Below are positions 60,872-64,000 of a DNA stretch of 64,000 nt, one piece after another. The notes under the pieces were generated by a model, which had not been told where the DNA came from, did not search any database, and worked only from the letters and a program-made list of their open reading frames with translations. A program made the translations under genes and the position numbers. Source of the DNA: Bacillus licheniformis DSM 13 = ATCC 14580 (lineage in GTDB: Bacteria > Bacillota > Bacilli > Bacillales > Bacillaceae); NCBI RefSeq assembly GCF_000011645.1, contig NC_006270.3, positions 548,501 to 612,500 on the forward strand. The letters run 5' to 3'. Positions within the stretch are counted from its first letter, which is position 1, and each line of letters begins with the position of its first letter.

Positions 60872-61156
60872 ATGTACCAAAAACATAACTATAACCTAAC
60901 AATTTATTTAAACGGAATAGAAATGAAAGCGATTCCAAAATATTCCGTTGCGGGTAATTGGTTGCAAGGAGGCTTCAGCTTCCATCAAAATAAAATTTTT
61001 AATTTTCTGTTAAGGAGGGGTTGCTTGGGGCGAAACTTTCAAAAGTTAGATATGAAGCTTTTAGGAAAAAGAAATGAGCTACTATTAAGGATGTTTCGAA
61101 AACCTTTGGAAATAAATCAATTTTCATTTAAACAAAGGCGGGGGAAATCAATATGA
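60872..61156 (+). CDS. Uncertain ORF in the iolT leader, faintly SymE-like
   Basis: A 94-codon frame (MYQKHNYNLTIYLNGIEMKA...) inside the long leader; its stop overlaps the iolT ATG. IPKYSVAGNWLQGGFSFHQN recalls the SymE pattern (P-x-L-x-L-x-G-x-W-L-x-x-G-F), but the rest is low complexity and no good binding site precedes it. It may be a relic or chance. Confidence 0.25.
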   Translation: MYQKHNYNLTIYLNGIEMKAIPKYSVAGNWLQGGFSFHQNKIFNFLLRRGCLGRNFQKLDMKLLGKRNELLLRMFRKPLEINQFSFKQRRGKSI

Positions 61157-62574
61157 ATGAACAGGGAAATCAGAAATCATTTTTGCGTACTATTATTTTA
61201 GTCTCGACGTTCGGCGGGCTTCTATTCGGGTATGATACCGGAGTAATCAACGGAGCCTTGCCTTATATGTCTGAAGGAGATCAGCTGAACCTGACAGCAT
61301 TTACAGAAGGATTGGTCGCGAGTTCGCTTCTCCTGGGAGCCGCATTGGGAGCGGTGTTCGGCGGAAGGCTATCCGATTATATCGGACGCCGCAAGAACAT
61401 CATTTTTCTAGCTGTACTTTTCTTTTTCTCGACGCTTGGATGTACGCTTGCGCCTGATGTGACGGTTATGGTTATCTCACGGTTCCTGCTCGGAGTTGCC
61501 GTAGGAGGAGCATCTGTTACAGTCCCGACTTACTTGGCTGAAATGTCTCCTTCAGAAAAAAGGGGACGAATGGTTACCCAAAATGAATTAATGATTGTCT
61601 CCGGACAGCTTTTGGCATTTACCTTCAATGCCATCCTCGGAACCACAATGGGCGATTCCTCACATGTTTGGCGTTACATGCTGGCCATTGCCGCAGTCCC
61701 GGCTGTATTCTTGTTCTTTGGTATGCTGAGAATGCCCGAAAGTCCGCGATGGCTTGTCTCTAAAGGGAAAAATGAAGCGGCGCTGGGTGTTCTGAAAAGA
61801 ATCCGCAAGGAAAAAAGGGCGCATTCGGAAGTTGCTGAAATCGAAGCTGCAGTCATGAAAGAATCGGAAATGAAAAAAGCGAATTATAAGGACCTGGCTG
61901 TTCCTTGGGTGCGCCGAATCGTATTTCTTGGAATCGGTATCGCTGTCGTTCAGCAGATTACCGGTGTAAACTCTATTATGTATTACGGAACAGAAATTCT
62001 TAAAAATGCCGGGTTTGAAACTAAAGCTGCACTCATCGGCAATATTGCAAACGGTGTCATTTCAGTATTGGCGACGTTCGTGGGGATTTGGCTTTTAGGA
62101 AAAGTGGGACGCAGACCGATGCTGTTGACCGGTTTAATAGGAACGACATCAGCTTTGCTGCTTATCGGCATCTTCTCAAACGTCCTTCAAGGTTCAGCTG
62201 CTCTTCCTTATGTCGTACTTACGCTGACTGTAACCTTCCTTGCATTCCAACAAGGCGCCATTTCTCCTGTAACATGGCTCATGCTTTCTGAAATATTCCC
62301 GCTTCGCGTACGCGGCCTCGGGATGGGCGTCACCGTGTTTTGTTTGTGGATCGCCAATTTCTTTGTCGGATTCTCGTTTCCGATACTGCTTGAATCGATT
62401 GGGCTGTCCTCGACATTCTACATTTTTGTCGGACTTGGACTTCTTTCCATTGCATTCGTGAAAAAATTCCTTCCTGAAACAAAAGGCCTCACGCTTGAAC
62501 AGCTTGAGCATAATTTCCGCAACTATAAATCGGAAACAGCACAAAGCGGTGCAAGCGCTAAAATCAGCGGGTGA
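61153..62574 (+). CDS. iolT: Major myo-inositol transporter IolT
   Basis: A 473-residue, 12-helix MFS sugar porter that takes up myo-inositol with protons. Marks are STFGGLLFGYDTGVINGALP, GRLSDYIGRRK, PESPRWLVSKG, QQITGVNSIMYYG and PETKGLTLEQLE. The length and sequence match B. subtilis IolT. AAAGGCGGGGGAA precedes the ATG. The promoter lies about 300 bases upstream with a cre box, giving a long leader. In B. subtilis IolR also represses it; I did not find a confident IolR site. Confidence 0.92.
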   Translation: MNEQGNQKSFLRTIILVSTFGGLLFGYDTGVINGALPYMSEGDQLNLTAFTEGLVASSLLLGAALGAVFGGRLSDYIGRRKNIIFLAVLFFFSTLGCTLAPDVTVMVISRFLLGVAVGGASVTVPTYLAEMSPSEKRGRMVTQNELMIVSGQLLAFTFNAILGTTMGDSSHVWRYMLAIAAVPAVFLFFGMLRMPESPRWLVSKGKNEAALGVLKRIRKEKRAHSEVAEIEAAVMKESEMKKANYKDLAVPWVRRIVFLGIGIAVVQQITGVNSIMYYGTEILKNAGFETKAALIGNIANGVISVLATFVGIWLLGKVGRRPMLLTGLIGTTSALLLIGIFSNVLQGSAALPYVVLTLTVTFLAFQQGAISPVTWLMLSEIFPLRVRGLGMGVTVFCLWIANFFVGFSFPILLESIGLSSTFYIFVGLGLLSIAFVKKFLPETKGLTLEQLEHNFRNYKSETAQSGASAKISG

Positions 62575-62654
62575 CCATTTGAATTGTTGAGGGACATGCA
62601 GGTCGAGTCTCAACGGCAGAGCATAAGAGCATATAGATGAAGCATTTGAAGTTT

Positions 62655-62693
62655 GCAGGCGGAAATTTTCCTATAGCGAAGATTTCTGCCTGC
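62655..62693 (+). terminator. Terminator after iolT
   Basis: GCAGGCGGAAAT/ATTTCTGCCTGC hairpin (one mismatch), then ATATTTG. The U-tract is poor. Confidence 0.65.
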
Positions 62694-63123
62694 ATATTTG
62701 TATGTATCGGAGGCGTCTTAGATATCCTAAAAGAAGATCTTGAATAAAAGCTTCATTAAATGACCGTGCAAAAGTGCTGTCGAGGTTAATGGTTTATAGT
62801 TCGGTTCAGTATATATTGTAATGAAGTTGGGGAACATTCAATAAAACATCACATAAGATGAAAAGGCAAGTAAAGCGTCATTTATTATGAATGGCTGTAA
62901 GCATTATTTTTTCAGGGGTATAAAAAATGAAAAAAGTGTTGACGGATCAGTTGGATGCATGATATATTATTATTCGTCGCTGAGACAACGAAGTTACAGC
63001 TTTTAAATACAGATATTATATTCATCATTTAAAGGGTGTACAAAAATCTTAAAATGTGTATAATGGATAAAGTCGAAACAAAAAAGACTTCATTCATTCG
63101 GCAGAAAAACTTCAAAAAACTTC
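62694..63123. other. Spacer upstream of the rRNA operon
   Basis: No supported ORF. It includes an upstream promoter-like pair, TTGACG (62939-62944) and TATATT (62963-62968) with an 18-base spacer, consistent with tandem rrn promoters. Confidence 0.5.
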
Positions 63124-63152
63124 TTGACTTTAACTGATATTCATAGTATTAT
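63124..63152 (+). promoter_or_regulatory. rrn promoter P2
   Basis: TTGACT (63124-63129), exact 17-base spacer, TATTAT (63147-63152). It drives tRNA-Arg, tRNA-Gly and the rRNAs. Confidence 0.8.
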
Positions 63153-63171
63153 AGTTAAGTCGCCTGATGAA

Positions 63172-63248
63172 GCGCCCGTAGCTCAATTGGATAGAGCGTT
63201 TGACTACGGATCAAAAGGTTAGGGGTTCGACTCCTCTCGGGCGCGCCA
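63172..63248 (+). tRNA. tRNA-Arg (ACG)
   Basis: GCGCCCG/CGGGCGC acceptor, anticodon ACG in GACTACGGA, encoded CCA. Confidence 0.96.
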
Positions 63249-63260
63249 TATATTCGCGAT

Positions 63261-63334
63261 GCGGGTGTAGTTTAGTGGTAAAACCTCAGCCTTCCAAGCT
63301 GATGTCGTGAGTTCGATTCTCATCACCCGCTCCA
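63261..63334 (+). tRNA. tRNA-Gly (TCC)
   Basis: GCGGGTG/CACCCGC acceptor, anticodon TCC in CCTTCCAAG, encoded CCA. Confidence 0.96.
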
Positions 63335-63490
63335 TTTTTAGAATGATCTTTGAAAACTAAACAAGACAAAACGTACCTGTTAATTCATTAAATAAATCGT
63401 ACATGCGAATGTGCGTAGTCAGGGGCCTGCACGATGCAGGTCATGCAGATGTTGTCACAGGATGTGACGAACTTAATCTGCGCTCCATTA
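63335..63490 (+). promoter_or_regulatory. rRNA leader with antitermination boxA
   Basis: TGATCTTTGAAAACTAAAC (63344-63362) is the usual Bacillus boxA-type leader. A GC-rich processing stem follows. Confidence 0.7.

Positions 63491-64000
<510 letters not shown>

Overview
The window is a chromosomal segment of a Bacillus of the B. licheniformis / B. paralicheniformis group. The 510 bases of 16S rRNA at the right end read as that clade, and the proteins at the left end match their B. subtilis counterparts in content and order. All identifications come from reading the sequence and from recall of protein families; no search was run.

Left core block (1-24.4 kb). It starts in a thioredoxin-like gene (ydbP, cut by the window edge). 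Cell-wall precursor genes ddl and murF, an esterase and the RNA helicase cshA follow, then ydbS, ydbT, the rhomboid protease ydcA, the lipoprotein ydcC and alanine racemase. Next come the MazEF-type module ndoAI-ndoA and the complete sigma-B stress operon rsbR-S-T-U-V-W-sigB-rsbX with its internal sigma-B promoter. The block ends with the Tex-like ydcI, a TetR/MMPL efflux pair, the tiny spore gene cmpA (36 codons, minus strand), sprT-like ydcK and seven tRNA genes. acpS, expected between ydcA and ydcC from the B. subtilis order, is not there.

Accessory block (24.4-about 44 kb). The last tRNA of the cluster, tRNA-Leu(GAG), corresponds to the gene whose 3' end is the ICEBs1 attachment site in B. 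subtilis. Its 3' half plus terminator recurs three more times downstream (26.0, 27.4 and 33.6 kb), increasingly degenerate. This looks like a record of repeated integrations at one tRNA. The segments between copies hold an EamA permease with an apparent leader-peptide attenuator, an XRE regulator with a small membrane protein, a Des-like desaturase, cspC, an MDR reductase, a yyaS membrane protein, the MarR regulator yybA and paiA-paiB. Beyond the last copy are regulator/transporter pairs (HxlR with an arginase-like protein, LysR with LysE), a YitT protein, an MFS exporter, a cyclase-family hydrolase, an amino acid permease, a DUF2306 protein apparently starting at CTG, and a Yip1 protein.

Cell-surface block (44-60.6 kb). 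sigV-rsiV-oatA form the lysozyme-response set. An MFS Bcr/CflA exporter follows, then a divergent regulatory pair: a 1033-residue hybrid sensor carrying two different kinase modules, and a response regulator with a SARP-like output. Downstream of the regulator lie a 1975-residue LPKTG-anchored adhesin with eight SpaA-type repeats and a class A sortase. I read this as one regulated surface-display locus.

Right end (60.6-64 kb). iolT is preceded by a sigma-A promoter overlapped by a cre box and a long leader. A ribosomal RNA operon begins with tRNA-Arg and tRNA-Gly ahead of the 16S gene, which runs off the window.
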